Made by a program: the position numbers and the translations under genes. A stretch of DNA of 64,000 bases from Clostridium sp. Marseille-P2415 (lineage in GTDB: Bacteria; Bacillota; Clostridia; Lachnospirales; Lachnospiraceae): contig NZ_LT732526.1 of the NCBI RefSeq assembly GCF_900155545.1, positions 1,137,894 to 1,201,893 on the forward strand, written 5' to 3'. This document shows positions 37,663-46,247 of this stretch, one piece after another. Below the pieces are notes generated by a model. The model saw nothing but the letters and a program-made list of their open reading frames with translations, ran no database searches and was not told the DNA's origin. Numbering within the stretch: position 1 is the first letter of the stretch; every line of letters begins with the position of its first letter.

Positions 37663-38319
37663 TCATCCCACCTTTACTATCGCATTTACAAAAATTCCGG
37701 GAACGTTTACATGATTGGGATCGATTTCCCCTGTATGTACGTATTCTTCCACCTCTGCTACTACATAGTCTGCAGCTGTTGCCATAACAATATTAAAGTT
37801 ACGGGAAGATCCGTTGATGATGAGATTTCCTGCTTCATCGGCCTTTTGTGCCTTAATAAAAGCTACATTTGCTTTTAGCGGCAGTTCAAGCAAATAATCC
37901 TTCCCGTCAATATCGATCTTTCTCTTTCCCTCTTCGACAACGGTACCGATGCCTACCGGCGTTATAACACCGCCAAGGCCGGCGCCGCCTGCACGAATTT
38001 TTTCCGCAAGAGTGCCCTGAGGAAAAAGCTGTACCTTAGCTTCTCCGGTCATAAGGAGCCTTCCCGTTTCCGGATTGGAGCCAATATAGGAAGCAAAGAT
38101 CTGTTTTACTCTTCCGCTTTTCACCAATTGATAAATGGATAACTCCGGTGTACCTGTATCATTGGAAACAATGGCCAGGTTGCCGGCAGAATTTGTTTTT
38201 ACGAGAGCTGATACCAGATTTTCCGGATGCCCTCCGGCCAGAAAACCGCCGACCATAAGCATGTCTCCGTCTTTTACCTTGCTGACTGCTTCCTCAGCCG
38301 TCATTAATTTACTGTTCAT
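37663..38319 (-). CDS. ctfA: Acetoacetate/butyrate CoA-transferase subunit A
   Basis: 218 residues, AtoD-like subunit: DGDMLMVGGFLAGGHPENLV, FPQGTLAEKIRAGGAGLGG and ITPVGIGTVVEEGK are the family glycine-rich signatures. AAGGAGG precedes the ATG. Order thl-adc-ctfA-ctfB makes a full acetone route in one transcript; clostridial sol loci place adc apart from ctfAB, so the order here is different. Confidence 0.95.
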   Translation of the reverse strand: MNSKLMTAEEAVSKVKDGDMLMVGGFLAGGHPENLVSALVKTNSAGNLAIVSNDTGTPELSIYQLVKSGRVKQIFASYIGSNPETGRLLMTGEAKVQLFPQGTLAEKIRAGGAGLGGVITPVGIGTVVEEGKRKIDIDGKDYLLELPLKANVAFIKAQKADEAGNLIINGSSRNFNIVMATAADYVVAEVEEYVHTGEIDPNHVNVPGIFVNAIVKVG

Positions 38320-38338
38320 GCCATAAGCCTCCTTTCCT

Positions 38339-39079
38339 TTAATTCAGATAATCATGCAATACTCTTGCATACGGTAATGTTAAATCCGCAATATAATGCT
38401 TCCCTCCGATGCAGGCTTTTACGGGTAAATCCGCTACAGGAGCATTGACATGAGGGATCAGGCTCAATCTGGCAGGTCCGGACCAGGCGCCCTTTACTAC
38501 AATGTCCTCCAGATTATAGGCTGTTAACTGTGCAATTTTCAGGCTGCCGTCAACATCAGGAATTAATTTTAAATTAACCTGGGTCCTGGCTATGGCTCCG
38601 GCAACTGCCTTATCATCAAGAACGTTGTATTTGAAAGGCATCGTACCCATGGCCACCAGAATATCATTATAGTGCAGAGTACCGGTTAATGTTTCAGTTT
38701 CTTTTACCTCCAGACTGGGATGTCCCCATTTTTTAGGAAATCCCCAGATTTCACGTCCGCCAAGAATGGCGGGACCGTTATTTAAATACATCTGGGCAGT
38801 AAAATTGCAGGGTTCCCCATCAAAAGTGCAGGGAATCACGATACCGCTTTCTTCATAGCTTCCAAACCCGGACGAATCGGGCATTTTAATCCATTCATAT
38901 AAAACAGTATTGCTTCCATCCGGTTTCAGGGGCTCCGGGACAGCTTGTCTGATCAAAGCCGGATCGGATTCATAGCATATCGTAAAAAATTCTCTATTGA
39001 TAAAACGGCAGGGCGGACGGCCATAGCTTGGACTGGCCGCAGGCATGGAATACAGGGAAAGAATCTCTTCTTGATTCAT
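38339..39079 (-). CDS. adc: Acetoacetate decarboxylase
   Basis: About 246 residues, decarboxylates acetoacetate to acetone and CO2. GGREIWGFPKKWGHP holds the Schiff-base lysine (first of the KK pair) and the neighbour that lowers its pKa. RFINREFFTICYESDP and ALIRQAVPEPL match the family N-terminal domain. AAAGGAG is 7 nt before the ATG at 39079 (an ATG 6 nt further upstream is too close to the SD). Lies between thiolase and CoA-transferase, which settles its role. Confidence 0.95.
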   Translation of the reverse strand: MNQEEILSLYSMPAASPSYGRPPCRFINREFFTICYESDPALIRQAVPEPLKPDGSNTVLYEWIKMPDSSGFGSYEESGIVIPCTFDGEPCNFTAQMYLNNGPAILGGREIWGFPKKWGHPSLEVKETETLTGTLHYNDILVAMGTMPFKYNVLDDKAVAGAIARTQVNLKLIPDVDGSLKIAQLTAYNLEDIVVKGAWSGPARLSLIPHVNAPVADLPVKACIGGKHYIADLTLPYARVLHDYLN

Positions 39080-39115
39080 ATACATGCTCCTTTCTATGTA
39101 AAATTATTTAAGTTC

Positions 39116-40300
39116 TTAATCCACTGCATTTTCTACCAGCATTGCGATTCCCATCCCGCCTCCGATGCATAAAGCTGCTATACCGTAATGTGAGTTTCTC
39201 CGTATCATCTCATTCACCAATGTTACCAGTATCCTGGCTCCGCTTGCACCTACAGGATGTCCGATAGCAATTGCTCCGCCATTGACATTCACCTTTCCCA
39301 TATCAACCCCAAGTTCCCTGGTTACTGCCAGGGCTTGTGAGGCGAAAGCTTCATTTAATTCAAAAAGATCAATTTTATCTATGGATAAATCCAGTTTCTT
39401 AAGAAGCGATTTCACCGCTTTTACCGGGCCGATCCCCATATAGGCCGGATCAACACCAACAAGAGAATAACCCTTTATGTAAGCTGACGGCTTTAAATCA
39501 TACTCTTTGCATTTATCTTCAGAAGCTACTAACATAGCCGCCGCACCATCGCTTATAGGCGAAGCGTTTCCGGCAGTAACTGTACCGTCTGTTTTAAATA
39601 CCGTCCTCAAACCGGATAATTTTTCCTTTGTAGTATCCGCTCTGACATGCTCGTCATCAGAAAAAATAATTTCTTCCTTTTTCTTTTTAACCGTTACAGG
39701 AACAATCTGACTGTCAAAAGCCTTCCTGTTTTTTGCTTCTGCTGCCTTCCTATGACTTTCATATGCAAATTCATCCTGCATAGGCCTTGAAATTCCATAT
39801 TTATCAGCAACATTTTCTGCAGTAATACCCATATGATAATTTTTTAAAGCACACGTAAGACCATCAGTGACCAAGCTGTCAATTATTTCACCATTGCCAA
39901 GCCGGTAGCCGTTTCTTGCGTTCCTTAAAAGATAAGGGGCATTTGACATGCTTTCCATGCCTCCGGCTAAAATTACGTTATCCTGTTCTGCCAGAATTGA
40001 ATCATAGGCTAAAGCAACCGTATGAAGTCCTGATCCGCAGACAGTGTTTATTGTTGATGCAGGTATATCAAACGGTATTCCTGCCTTTGATGCAGCCTGT
40101 CTGGCGGGGTTCTGGCCTATGCCTGCCTGAAGGACATTTCCCAAATAAATCTTATCAATAAAAGAACTTTCCAAATTACTTTGCTTAAGACAAGCTTTCA
40201 TGACTGTTGATGCCATTTCAGGGGCACTTACAGTGGACAGGGTTCCGTTAAAGGAACCGACAGCTGTTCTTAAGGGACTAATCAAAGCTACCTTTTTCAT
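39116..40300 (-). CDS. thlA: Acetyl-CoA acetyltransferase (thiolase)
   Basis: About 394 residues. Condenses two acetyl-CoA to acetoacetyl-CoA. Nucleophile Cys in TINTVCGSGLHTVALAY, catalytic His in AIGHPVGASGARI, second Cys in CIGGGMG. Start chosen at 40300 (MKKVALISPLRTAVG) with AAAGGA 9 nt upstream; an ATG at 40318 gives six extra residues. First enzyme gene after agrD and the 180-bp leader. Confidence 0.96.
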   Translation of the reverse strand: MKKVALISPLRTAVGSFNGTLSTVSAPEMASTVMKACLKQSNLESSFIDKIYLGNVLQAGIGQNPARQAASKAGIPFDIPASTINTVCGSGLHTVALAYDSILAEQDNVILAGGMESMSNAPYLLRNARNGYRLGNGEIIDSLVTDGLTCALKNYHMGITAENVADKYGISRPMQDEFAYESHRKAAEAKNRKAFDSQIVPVTVKKKKEEIIFSDDEHVRADTTKEKLSGLRTVFKTDGTVTAGNASPISDGAAAMLVASEDKCKEYDLKPSAYIKGYSLVGVDPAYMGIGPVKAVKSLLKKLDLSIDKIDLFELNEAFASQALAVTRELGVDMGKVNVNGGAIAIGHPVGASGARILVTLVNEMIRRNSHYGIAALCIGGGMGIAMLVENAVD

Positions 40301-40318
40301 TTCATTCATTCCTTTCAT

Positions 40319-40497
40319 TTGGATTTTGCATCAGCTGCCAGGACAATCATTGATTGAGTTGACAGCTGATGATTGTTAGCTACATCTATGTAAACCTGAA
40401 TGGAAAAATCAGGCAGCATAATCAAATTGCTCATGATTGCCAATTTGAAACGCTTCTACATATTTGTGAACAAGTTTAAAATTATGTTCTTTCGTAC
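40319..40497 (-). promoter_or_regulatory. Structured leader between agrD and thlA
   Basis: 180 bp without a convincing gene. CATCAGCTG (40329-40337) and CAGCTGATG (40363-40371) form a 9-bp inverted repeat; AATCAT/ATGATT arms overlap it and could form an alternative fold; a short CCTGA/TCAGG hairpin lies further upstream. It could be an attenuator, a processing site or an operator controlling how much agrD transcription enters the acetone genes. A 39-codon frame (40315-40434) ends at the thiolase start but has no SD. Confidence 0.4.
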
Positions 40498-40644
40498 TTA
40501 GAATTTTCTTAATTTCAATACATCTTTAGGTAATTTAGGCTGGTAGCCAATAAAGAAACAGGAGGAATTTGCTTCTTTTACAGCTGACTTTAAAATTGCT
40601 TTTGATACCAGTTCCAATGATAACGTTTTTAATTCTTTTTTCAT
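40498..40644 (-). CDS. agrD: AgrD-like cyclic autoinducer peptide precursor
   Basis: 48 residues. An amphipathic, Lys/Leu-rich N-terminal half (MKKELKTLSLELVSKAILKS) suits membrane attachment; then ANSSCFFIGYQPKLP contains the single Cys (residue 29) expected to form the thiolactone ring and the GYQPKLP stretch typical of clostridial/Lachnospiraceae cyclic lactone autoinducers; a charged tail (KDVLKLRKF) would be removed. AAAGGA lies 9 nt before the ATG. Encoded directly after agrC and its terminator and before the acetone genes. The exact mature peptide ends cannot be read from sequence. Confidence 0.92.
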   Translation of the reverse strand: MKKELKTLSLELVSKAILKSAVKEANSSCFFIGYQPKLPKDVLKLRKF

Positions 40645-40741
40645 AATGGTTTTTCCTTTCTTGTTATTATTTTTTTGATATTTCTTGTTTACAGCCGCAT
40701 TTTCTCACTCTTTTGTTTCATTTTCAATACTACACGAATAA

Positions 40742-40768
40742 CTTACAGTTTTTTTGTATATCTTACAG
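40742..40768 (-). promoter_or_regulatory. Direct-repeat operator upstream of agrD
   Basis: On the minus strand CTGTAAG occurs twice (40762-40768 and 40742-40748), exactly 20 bp apart, just after the agrC terminator and about 100 bp before agrD; TAGTAT follows as a possible -10. The layout resembles AgrA/LytTR operators (two short direct repeats about two helical turns apart). Probable site for the AgrA-like regulator at 42139-42882 (inference). Confidence 0.55.
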
Positions 40769-40797
40769 AAAAAAGGAGCCTGCTTTGCAGGCTCCCG
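40769..40797 (-). terminator. Terminator after agrC
   Basis: Perfect 9-bp stem GGAGCCTGC / GCAGGCTCC with a 3-nt loop and T6 tract on the minus strand. It separates agrAC from agrD and the acetone operon. Confidence 0.9.
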
Positions 40798-40825
40798 GGA
40801 TAAAAATGGTGGTTTTAATTTTAAA

Positions 40826-42130
40826 TTATTGATTAAAGATGATCTTACAGCTGAATTTCATGGCTTCTTCCTCTAAGACCATACAGCCATTGTACTTCTT
40901 AATAATGTTTTCCACGTTCAGCAAACCAATTCCATGGTTTTTGCCTTTCCTTGATACCGGTTTGTCATGATTCCATTTTTCAATTGGCATGGAACTATTG
41001 CTGATATTTACAACGATAAAATCATTATATCTGTCCAGTTTCATTTCAATATATTTATTTTGGGAAACCATATCACACGCTTCTATCGCGTTATCCAGCA
41101 AATTTCCGAATACGGTAGTTACTTCAATCGGTTCCATAAAGCTGAGGTCAACACTCCCTACTTCCAGGCCAAACCGGATGTTATGAAAGTTGGCAATTTT
41201 CTTTTTATCATTCAATAAAACATTTAAAATCGGATTATTTGTATATTCTTCCAAAGCCAGCGGCAGCAGCATCTCACTTATTTCCTGCGTATATGTTATT
41301 GCAATTTCTTCCTCTTTTGCCTGATACATATTTTCGATCATTTTTATATGTTTGTTAACATCATGCAGAATTTTGACGGATTCATTATACTTTTCTTCCT
41401 GCTCCGCATAGTATTCATATTGCAGCAATGACTGCTGCTCTAAAAGCCTTAATTTTACCTTCAGCTGATTATACTTTTCCGCAAACCTGGCAAAGTACAG
41501 GAAATATAAATCCGCAAATAACATAAATGCCATATTGATCAGTAAGAGGATAAATTCCGTATTACTCGTGATCTTGGAAATAACAGAGATAATGACAGCT
41601 AAATCGGCAATGCTGAACAAAATTATAATTACTTCAACCAGAAATTGTGGTTTCGTAAGCGTTAAGTCATCCCGCCACAGCTTTGAAATGACTAAATAAT
41701 AAAAAATCAGCACAAATAATTTAGAAAACGTTATCTCCATGCTCTCCATCATAATCGCCTGAATATTATGTATCCCTAATTTCCATAAAATAAATTCCAG
41801 TGTAAATACGCCGACTGTTTCACATACTGTCAGTATCGAAATCAATACCGGAACTTCTAAAACCCGGTAAATATTTTTAATATTCGTATTCTCATACAAT
41901 GCATAATTTACAATGCCAAACAGTATAATCCAGCTTGCAAAATTAATGACAGGCTGCTGTATCACATTAATGCAGACAATAACCAGGTATAGTCCTGTTT
42001 TTACCAGGAAATACAGCCATCGATTCGCATATATTCTTTCATTTTTTTCTTCTATAAATTGAAATAATATGAGACTGTTAATCAGACATGAAATAACGGT
42101 ACCGAATATAAAAAAAATATAATCTTCCAT
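40826..42130 (-). CDS. agrC: AgrC-like sensor histidine kinase
   Basis: 434 residues. Six to seven hydrophobic helices in the first 205 residues, a coiled-coil linker (about 205-240), then a GHKL kinase: ILHDVNKHIKMIENMY with the phosphorylated His, NLLDNAIEAC (N box) and HGIGLLNVENI (G box). This design is that of peptide-pheromone receptors. SD TAGGAG is 6 nt before the ATG; 8 nt after agrA. Expected ligand: the cyclic product of the agrD at 40498-40644. Confidence 0.92.
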   Translation of the reverse strand: MEDYIFFIFGTVISCLINSLILFQFIEEKNERIYANRWLYFLVKTGLYLVIVCINVIQQPVINFASWIILFGIVNYALYENTNIKNIYRVLEVPVLISILTVCETVGVFTLEFILWKLGIHNIQAIMMESMEITFSKLFVLIFYYLVISKLWRDDLTLTKPQFLVEVIIILFSIADLAVIISVISKITSNTEFILLLINMAFMLFADLYFLYFARFAEKYNQLKVKLRLLEQQSLLQYEYYAEQEEKYNESVKILHDVNKHIKMIENMYQAKEEEIAITYTQEISEMLLPLALEEYTNNPILNVLLNDKKKIANFHNIRFGLEVGSVDLSFMEPIEVTTVFGNLLDNAIEACDMVSQNKYIEMKLDRYNDFIVVNISNSSMPIEKWNHDKPVSRKGKNHGIGLLNVENIIKKYNGCMVLEEEAMKFSCKIIFNQ

Positions 42131-42138
42131 TTTTTCTC

Positions 42139-42882
42139 CTATATACTGCTTTGTATAAATTTATTTAATTTTTTTCTGAAATCAGCTGATTTTTTTTGTG
42201 AAACCGGAAGCTTTTCATTATTATCAAGAAAAACCTCATAACCTTTTATTTTTTTAACATGCATTAAGTTTACCAGAAAACATTGATGGCAGGTTTCAAA
42301 ATTGTGTTCTTTCATCTTTGCTGCCAAATACTTCATTTTATCAACAAAGAAATATTCTTCATTTTCCAATTTTATTTTTATTTTTCTATTAAAATATTCA
42401 AAATAATAAATATCTTTTACTTCAAAGCTCTTAATTTTATTTTCTATTTTCCCTTCCTTTGTTATTTCTATGGTCTCAAATTTTACGATTTCTATTTTCT
42501 CATTTTCTTCTTTTATGTATCGAATCACTTCATCAAGCTGCTGCTCTGCCTTGCTTTTTGTAACAGGCTTATCTAAATAAGCAAATGCATGAACATTATT
42601 CACTGCCTGTATACAATATTGCTTATAATTGGTCGTATATACTATTTTGGAATTTCTGTTTATTTCACGCAGTCTTTTACCTGTTTGAATACCATTTATG
42701 CCTTCCATGGCGATATCAAGAAATATTAAATCAAGTTTATCATGAAATTCCAGTAATTCTTCTCCTGACTTAAAGATATATATTCGAAATGGAATAAATT
42801 TGGTATTCATATAGTTCTTAACAATAGTTTCAATTCTTGCAGAATCTTTTTTGTTATTATCACAAATAGCAATATTAAGCAT
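42139..42882 (-). CDS. agrA: AgrA-like LytTR response regulator
   Basis: 247 residues. Receiver domain (AICDNNKKDSARI; acceptor Asp in LIFLDIAMEGINGIQTG; Lys in AYLDKPVTK) followed by a LytTR DNA-binding domain (about 145-245; CHQCFLVNLMHVKKIKGYEV). The family binds pairs of short direct repeats. GGAGGA precedes the start. First gene of agrAC, with promoter TTGATT-N17-TAAAAT. Confidence 0.93.
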   Translation of the reverse strand: MLNIAICDNNKKDSARIETIVKNYMNTKFIPFRIYIFKSGEELLEFHDKLDLIFLDIAMEGINGIQTGKRLREINRNSKIVYTTNYKQYCIQAVNNVHAFAYLDKPVTKSKAEQQLDEVIRYIKEENEKIEIVKFETIEITKEGKIENKIKSFEVKDIYYFEYFNRKIKIKLENEEYFFVDKMKYLAAKMKEHNFETCHQCFLVNLMHVKKIKGYEVFLDNNEKLPVSQKKSADFRKKLNKFIQSSI

Positions 42883-42918
42883 CTATGTCCTCCTCAAGAT
42901 AATTATTATGACACTTTT

Positions 42919-42947
42919 ATTTTAAGGCTGCCGTTTTTATAAATCAA
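42919..42947 (-). promoter_or_regulatory. Promoter for agrAC
   Basis: TTGATT (42942-42947), 17-nt spacer, TAAAAT (42919-42924) on the minus strand. No CTGTAAG repeats here, so agrAC looks constitutive relative to agrD. Confidence 0.65.
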
Positions 42948-43046
42948 CCTAAATTTCCTCAAATTTTCATACACGCAATCCGCATAAATTTGATAGAGGC
43001 TTTCTATTTCCGTCGTCCATACCAGCAGAAAATGAAGGGATACCAC

Positions 43047-43142
43047 ATGAAAGCTACCGTTATTATATATGTTAACAGCATCATAAAAATACCTGTTTAT
43101 AATGAAGACAATACAATCAAAACATTGTTATTTTTTAAGTAA
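43047..43142 (+). CDS. Possible 31-residue peptide
   Basis: An ATG with GAAGGG 7 nt upstream opens a 31-codon frame (MKATVIIYVNSIIK ... LLFFK), hydrophobic with Lys ends. It lies in the 457-bp gap between agrA and the lipoprotein gene, where no other gene is seen. No promoter or homologue is evident; it could be chance. Confidence 0.2.
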   Translation: MKATVIIYVNSIIKIPVYNEDNTIKTLLFFK

Positions 43143-43291
43143 ATGGATGCCTCCCGCTGATGTTTAAAAAAACTACTTTATTGCTTTTTGTTCCGATTTT
43201 ACCAGTCATTTTTTGCTGTTCTCTGTTACAGGAAAATCAGAATGGAGATATCGGCAGTTCAAAAAATATCCATGCAAATCTTCCGTATTTA

Positions 43292-43300
43292 TGGTATACT
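43292..43300 (+). promoter_or_regulatory. Extended -10 promoter for lipoprotein gene
   Basis: TGGTATACT (extended -10; -10 at 43295-43300) without a good -35. A start near 43306 would place any ATG upstream of it outside the mRNA, which matters for the start codon of the next gene. Confidence 0.5.
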
Positions 43301-43339
43301 ATTAATAAAATTTTACAAAAGAAAAAGGAGGGTGATCCT

Positions 43340-44182
43340 ACGAAACGCAACACACTTATTTTCGTCTTTTCCATGGGCTGTGTTCTGGCTTTAAGCGGAT
43401 GCGGGCATAAGAATTATGTCAAAATCGATTTGTCAAGCACCCACACCACAGCAGCTCAGGAATCCATGCCGGCTGCCACCGAAAGCACCGAGCCTGTCAA
43501 AATCCAGGTTTCAGAAGACCAGGATAAACAGGATAGGACCGGTGCGGATACCGCAGCTTCCGGCGTAACCGCTGCCATACACACCTATCAGGAGGGCAAT
43601 GTTTCCATTCAATACCCGGCCATTTCCAATTTAGGGGATCAGGCGCTCGAGGAGAAGATCAATAACCTGTTAAAGAGCAACGCACTTGAGATTCAAAAGG
43701 CTTATTTGGGTAATGCTCAAAAGGGCAGCCTTACCATTGAGTCTAAAGTGATTTCCGCTGACCGGAAACGGACAACCGTGGTCTATACCGGATTGTTTTC
43801 CGCAGATGGGGCAGCTTATCCCACCAATATCTTTGTTACCAATACCGTTGATATGTCTCAGGCAAAAGACATCAGGCTGACGGATTATGTGGATCCTTCT
43901 GCACTGGCCGGATACATTCTGTCTGAGGACTGTAAACTTTATGATGCTTCCCCTGAGCTTACTGAAGCATTCATGGCCATGCGGTCGGATACCGGTCCGG
44001 AAGCATATGCCAAAATGTTCCAGCAGGCCGATTTCCCGGTCCGGACAAAATCCAAGAATGGCACTTCTGTTTTCCCGGAATCCTTTAGTTACGAGGACGG
44101 GGGCACTATTATTGTTTCCATCCCCGTGCCTCACGCTTTGGGCGATTTTGTACTGGTAAAATATACTCCGGAGACAAAATAG
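43340..44182 (+). CDS. Lipoprotein with DUF4163/DUF3298-like (RsiV-like) domain, apparent ACG start
   Basis: About 280 residues. The signal KRNTLIFVFSMGCVLALSGC ends in lipobox LSGC; a Ser/Thr/Glu-rich linker follows, then a domain starting VSIQYPAISNLGDQALEEKI that resembles the PdaC/RsiV extracellular fold (about 85-275). AGGAGG lies 8 nt before the ACG at 43340, exactly where ATG would be expected (ACG AAA CGC), and no in-frame ATG has an SD. The frame is open up to an ATG at 43160 with its own hydrophobic start, but that ATG lacks an SD and lies upstream of the visible promoter. Ligand unknown; possibly a cell-wall or lysozyme-sensing lipoprotein. Confidence 0.8.
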   Translation, partial: TKRNTLIFVFSMGCVLALSGCGHKNYVKIDLSSTHTTAAQESMPAATESTEPVKIQVSEDQDKQDRTGADTAASGVTAAIHTYQEGNVSIQYPAISNLGDQALEEKINNLLKSNALEIQKAYLGNAQKGSLTIESKVISADRKRTTVVYTGLFSADGAAYPTNIFVTNTVDMSQAKDIRLTDYVDPSALAGYILSEDCKLYDASPELTEAFMAMRSDTGPEAYAKMFQQADFPVRTKSKNGTSVFPESFSYEDGGTIIVSIPVPHALGDFVLVKYTPETK

Positions 44183-44191
44183 GAAAAATAG

Positions 44192-44220
44192 TTGCCATTT
44201 ACCCCTTTCTTTGATAAAAT
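44192..44220 (+). promoter_or_regulatory. Promoter for uraA-upp
   Basis: TTGCCA (44192-44197), 17-nt spacer, TAAAAT (44215-44220). I see no PyrR-type attenuator in the short leader. Confidence 0.7.
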
Positions 44221-44253
44221 AGGACGGAAAATAAAAAGAAATGGGGTAGAAAA

Positions 44254-45579
44254 ATGAGTAACAACGCAAAACTGTCAACCCGAGATTATCTGCTCAGCAT
44301 CCAGCATTTGTTCGCTATGTTCGGCGCTACCGTGCTGGTACCCTTACTGACAGGTCTCAATCCATCGCTCGCACTATTTTCTGCAGGCGTTGGCACCTTA
44401 ATATTCCACTGCTGTACTAAATTTAAGGTCCCCGTGTTTCTCGGTTCCTCCTTCGCTTTTCTGGCCGCCGTCACCGCAGTCATCCGGCCGGAAGGAACCG
44501 TGATCCCGGAGAACGTACCTTTCGTACAGGGTGGAATTATTTTTGCCGGTCTGGTCTATCTTGTTTTCGCTCTGATCGCCTATAGCATCGGCGCGGACAA
44601 AATTAAAAAGATATTTCCTCCGGTCGTTACAGGCCCTGTCATTGTGGTCATCGGTATTAATCTTGCAAGTACCGCAATCAATGATGCCACCGGTAACTTA
44701 AGCCTTGCCGATGGAATAACTCCAGCCATTGCGTTAAACTTAGGAATAGCCATCTTTACCCTGTTTGTAGTAATTCTCTGCTCCATCTTTGCTCACGGTT
44801 TTTTCAAGCTGGTTCCGATCCTTATCGGAATTGCAGCAGGTTATTTGCTGTGCATAATTTTAGGGGCAGCAGGTATTTTTCACATGGATTATTCTGCTAT
44901 CGCCTCCGCATCATGGATCAATATTCCGTTTATAACCAAAGATTTAAACGGAGTAACGTTCATGTCAGTGCCGAAATTCAGCCTTGGAGCAATCCTCTCC
45001 ATTGCTCCCATCGCCTGCGTTACCTTTATGGAGCACATTGGAGATATAACGACCAATGGTACCGTTGTCGGGAAAGACTTTTTAAAGGATCCGGGACTTC
45101 ACCGAACTCTTATGGGAGATGGTCTGGCAACCCTGCTGGCCGGTATGATCGGCGGTCCTGCAAACACTACTTATTCTGAAAACACCGGCGTTCTTGCAAC
45201 CACAAAGAATTACAACCCAAAACTTTTACGGGTAACGGCAGCATTCGCCATTCTCCTGGGCCTGTTCGGTAAAATGGGAGCCATTCTCCAGACCATTCCC
45301 GGTCCGGTTAAGGGCGGAGTTGAAATCATGCTATTTGGTATGATCGCTGCGGTCGGTATCCGTTCCCTGGCAGAATCCAATCTGGATTTCACACATAGCA
45401 GGAATTTGACCATCGTTGGACTTATTCTGGTATTTGGCCTTGGGTTTGCTCAGCTTGGAGGGCTTAATATCGAAGTTGGTTCTATTACACTAAACATTTC
45501 AGGTCTTTTCATCGCGGTTGTGATCGGCGTCTTTATGAACCTCATTTTACCTGAAACACCTGATACAGCAAGAGATTAA
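44254..45579 (+). CDS. uraA: Uracil permease (NCS2 family)
   Basis: 441 residues, about 12-14 membrane segments. [40 protein letters not shown] (conserved Glu of the transport site) and [20 protein letters not shown] (second conserved Glu) are uracil/xanthine permease signatures. Imports uracil with protons. Next gene upp (19 nt downstream) converts uracil to UMP, so the pair salvages uracil. Confidence 0.95.
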   Translation: MSNNAKLSTRDYLLSIQHLFAMFGATVLVPLLTGLNPSLALFSAGVGTLIFHCCTKFKVPVFLGSSFAFLAAVTAVIRPEGTVIPENVPFVQGGIIFAGLVYLVFALIAYSIGADKIKKIFPPVVTGPVIVVIGINLASTAINDATGNLSLADGITPAIALNLGIAIFTLFVVILCSIFAHGFFKLVPILIGIAAGYLLCIILGAAGIFHMDYSAIASASWINIPFITKDLNGVTFMSVPKFSLGAILSIAPIACVTFMEHIGDITTNGTVVGKDFLKDPGLHRTLMGDGLATLLAGMIGGPANTTYSENTGVLATTKNYNPKLLRVTAAFAILLGLFGKMGAILQTIPGPVKGGVEIMLFGMIAAVGIRSLAESNLDFTHSRNLTIVGLILVFGLGFAQLGGLNIEVGSITLNISGLFIAVVIGVFMNLILPETPDTARD

Positions 45580-45598
45580 AGAAAGGATTAATAATACT

Positions 45599-46240
45599 AT
45601 GGATTTTTCAATGGACAATGTAACCATTTTTACCCACCCACTCATTCAGCATAAGATTTCTATCTTGCGGGATAAGAAGACCGGAACCAACGAGTTCCGT
45701 GCACTCATCGAAGAAATTGCGATGCTCATGGGATTCGAAGCTTTAAGGGATCTGCCCTTACAGGATGTGGAGGTGGAAACTCCAATTGAGACCTGTATGA
45801 CTCCTATGATTGCCGGCAAAAAAATGGCCGTTGTTCCAATACTTCGTGCAGGTCTTGGCATGGTAAACGGTATTCTGGCTTTGGTCCCCTCTGCAAAGGT
45901 CGGCCACATCGGACTGTACCGGGATGAAGTAACGCATGAGCCTCATGAATATTACTGTAAGCTGCCCAGCCCCATCGAGCAGAGAACCATTGTTGTGACA
46001 GATCCCATGCTGGCAACTGGCGGTTCTGCGGTTGCAGCGGTTGACTTCATTAAACAGTATGGCGGGAAACACATCAAATTCATGTCCATCATTGCTGCTC
46101 CGGAAGGCTTAAAGAGACTTCACGAGACTCATCCGGACATTCAGATCTATGTGGGACATCTGGACCGCCAGTTAAATGAAAATGCCTACATCTGCCCGGG
46201 CCTGGGAGATGCTGGGGATCGGATTTTCGGAACCAAATGA
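45599..46240 (+). CDS. upp: Uracil phosphoribosyltransferase
   Basis: 213 residues, normal length. Makes UMP from uracil and [19 protein letters not shown] and the PRPP-binding loop [13 protein letters not shown] are diagnostic; [17 protein letters not shown] is the conserved C-terminus. SD AAAGGA. Co-transcribed with uraA; followed at once by the inverted-repeat element that holds its terminator. Confidence 0.97.
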   Translation: MDFSMDNVTIFTHPLIQHKISILRDKKTGTNEFRALIEEIAMLMGFEALRDLPLQDVEVETPIETCMTPMIAGKKMAVVPILRAGLGMVNGILALVPSAKVGHIGLYRDEVTHEPHEYYCKLPSPIEQRTIVVTDPMLATGGSAVAAVDFIKQYGGKHIKFMSIIAAPEGLKRLHETHPDIQIYVGHLDRQLNENAYICPGLGDAGDRIFGTK

Positions 46241-46247
46241 AAAAAGG

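Noticed and set aside
40315-40434. 39-codon frame ending at the thiolase start
   Set aside because: No SD before its ATG; sequence lies in inverted repeats, so treated as structured leader.
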